Translations under genes and position numbers: made by a program
Assembly: GCA_902488965.1 (NCBI GenBank)
Contig: CABTYA010000018.1
Coordinates: 1 to 15,871 of the forward strand
Source of the DNA: an uncultured Veillonellaceae bacterium
GTDB taxonomy: Bacteria; Bacillota; Negativicutes; Veillonellales; Negativicoccaceae
Length of the DNA: 15,871 nt
Direction of reading: 5' to 3'
Shown here: positions 15,105 through 15,871 of the stretch, in pieces
How the letters are laid out: the number at the start of each line of letters is the position of its first letter
How positions within the stretch are numbered: the stretch's first letter is position 1
Notes under the pieces: model-generated
What the model was told of the DNA's origin: nothing
What the model saw: the letters and a program-made list of their open reading frames with translations, nothing else
Database searches by the model: none

Positions 15105-15871
15105 GGCTGTCCGTTTCCGTGATTTCGCCTTCTTCAAAGCGTTCCGGCTCGGCAACCAGCGTATCGCGAATAATCTTTTCGATTTCCGCCGCGACTTCCG
15201 GATGCTCTTTCAGATACTGCTTGGCGTTTTCCTTGCCCTGCCCCAGCCGTTCATTTTGATACGAGTACCATGCGCCGCTTTTTTGAACAATATCCATATT
15301 CGTGCCGATATCGATCAGCGTTCCTTCGTGCGAGACGCCTTCTCCATACATCATGTCGAATTCCGCCAATTTGAACGGCGGTGCGACTTTGTTTTTGACG
15401 ACTTTGGCACGGGTACGGTTACCCAAAAATTCATCCCGCACTTTGATGGCTTCGCCTTTGCGGATATCGACCCGCACGGACGCATAAAACTTGAGCGCCC
15501 GACCGCCGGTCGTCGTTTCCGGATTGCCGAACATCACACCGACTTTTTCACGCAACTGGTTGATGAAAATCACGGTCGTCTTGGACTTGCTGATAATGCC
15601 GGTCAATTTCCGCAGGGCCTGGCTCATCAACCGCGCCTGCAAGCCGACATGCGAATCGCCCATATCGCCGTCGATTTCCGCTTTCGGCACCAAGGCGGCC
15701 ACCGAGTCGATGACAACGATGTCAATACCGCCGCTGCGGACCAACATCTCGCAAATCTCCAACGCCTGCTCGCCCGTATCCGGCTGCGACACCAGCAAAT
15801 TCGTCGTATCGACCCCCAAGCGCCGCGCATAAATCGGATCCAACGCGTGTTCGGCATCGATAAATGCGGCA
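15097..15871 (-). CDS. recA: Recombinase RecA, C-terminal part (5' end outside the window)
   Basis: The frame is open to the window edge, where it reads [21 protein letters not shown], so the codon at 15843 is an internal TTG (leucine) and not a start. RecA forms filaments on single-stranded DNA for homologous recombination and LexA cleavage. Visible marks are [13 protein letters not shown], the Walker B strand [19 protein letters not shown], loop 1 ([15 protein letters not shown]), [19 protein letters not shown] with loop 2 ([16 protein letters not shown]), and the acidic C-terminal tail ending in [10 protein letters not shown]. The Walker A motif lies upstream of the window. About 257 residues are present. 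Confidence 0.97.
   Translation of the reverse strand, partial: AAFIDAEHALDPIYARRLGVDTTNLLVSQPDTGEQALEICEMLVRSGGIDIVVIDSVAALVPKAEIDGDMGDSHVGLQARLMSQALRKLTGIISKSKTTVIFINQLREKVGVMFGNPETTTGGRALKFYASVRVDIRKGEAIKVRDEFLGNRTRAKVVKNKVAPPFKLAEFDMMYGEGVSHEGTLIDIGTNMDIVQKSGAWYSYQNERLGQGKENAKQYLKEHPEVAAEIEKIIRDTLVAEPERFEEGEITETDSHE

Noticed and set aside
15097..15843. Reading recA as a complete 248-residue gene starting at 15843
   Set aside because: The codon at 15843 is an internal TTG within [10 protein letters not shown]; the frame continues to the window edge and the Walker A region is missing, so the gene is simply cut by the window.
1..15871. A hidden accessory system (defence, mobile, CRISPR, toxin-antitoxin, biosynthetic cluster)
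   Set aside because: All coding space is occupied by recognisable core genes on one strand with small gaps. No clustered repeats, integrase, transposase or attachment-site duplication was seen.

Overview
The window is a conserved housekeeping stretch in which every supported gene lies on the minus strand. Read in the direction of transcription (from base 15871 down to 1), the order is recA (partial), recX, rny, dnaG, a short rpoD-type sigma gene, a long rpoD gene, a CAU-anticodon tRNA, rnpB, trxA, rpmE (zinc-free bL31), a DUF1385 membrane protein, prfA, prmC, a Sua5/TsaC-type gene, a ywlE-type phosphatase, rpiB, a ywlG-type DUF436 gene, glyA, and the first 12 codons of upp. I see no phage, insertion sequence, CRISPR array, toxin-antitoxin pair or defence island.

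The order prfA-prmC-sua5-ywlE-rpiB-ywlG-glyA-upp is the Firmicutes ywl-type arrangement. The sequence is moderately GC-rich by eye, the RNase P RNA is the ancestral class A rather than the Bacillus class B, and the Shine-Dalgarno sites are strong. Together these fit a Clostridia-like lineage, most plausibly Negativicutes (Megasphaera/Veillonella relatives). That placement is an inference.

Layout by transcription unit. (1) 14637-15871: recA and recX overlap (recombination and its modulator). (2) 13009-14556: rny has a possible own promoter and a clear terminator before dnaG. (3) 8098-12891: dnaG and two tandem primary-type sigma genes form a macromolecular-synthesis cluster; the tRNA lies just beyond with its own promoter, followed by a terminator. 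(4) 7525-7926: rnpB has a near-consensus promoter and a terminator. (5) 7108-7496: trxA with a consensus promoter. (6) 6684-7044: rpmE with an extended -10 promoter overlapped by a perfect 7-1-7 palindrome, and a terminator directly after the gene. (7) 1-6670: a tightly packed operon (DUF1385, prfA, prmC, sua5, ywlE, rpiB, ywlG, glyA, upp) with mostly overlapping ends. It combines translation termination, tRNA t6A synthesis, protein-arginine dephosphorylation, pentose phosphate, one-carbon and pyrimidine salvage functions.

The most notable points are: two adjacent primary-type sigma factors with an identical -10-recognition block but different N-termini, one apparently carrying an extra region-1.1-like domain; a terminator placed two bases before the Shine-Dalgarno of the DUF1385-prfA operon; a Fur-family-like 7-1-7 palindrome on the promoter of a cysteine-free bL31 gene; and an rny start whose perfect Shine-Dalgarno is followed only by ATC or ATT at usable spacing. 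No convincing undescribed multi-gene system is visible.
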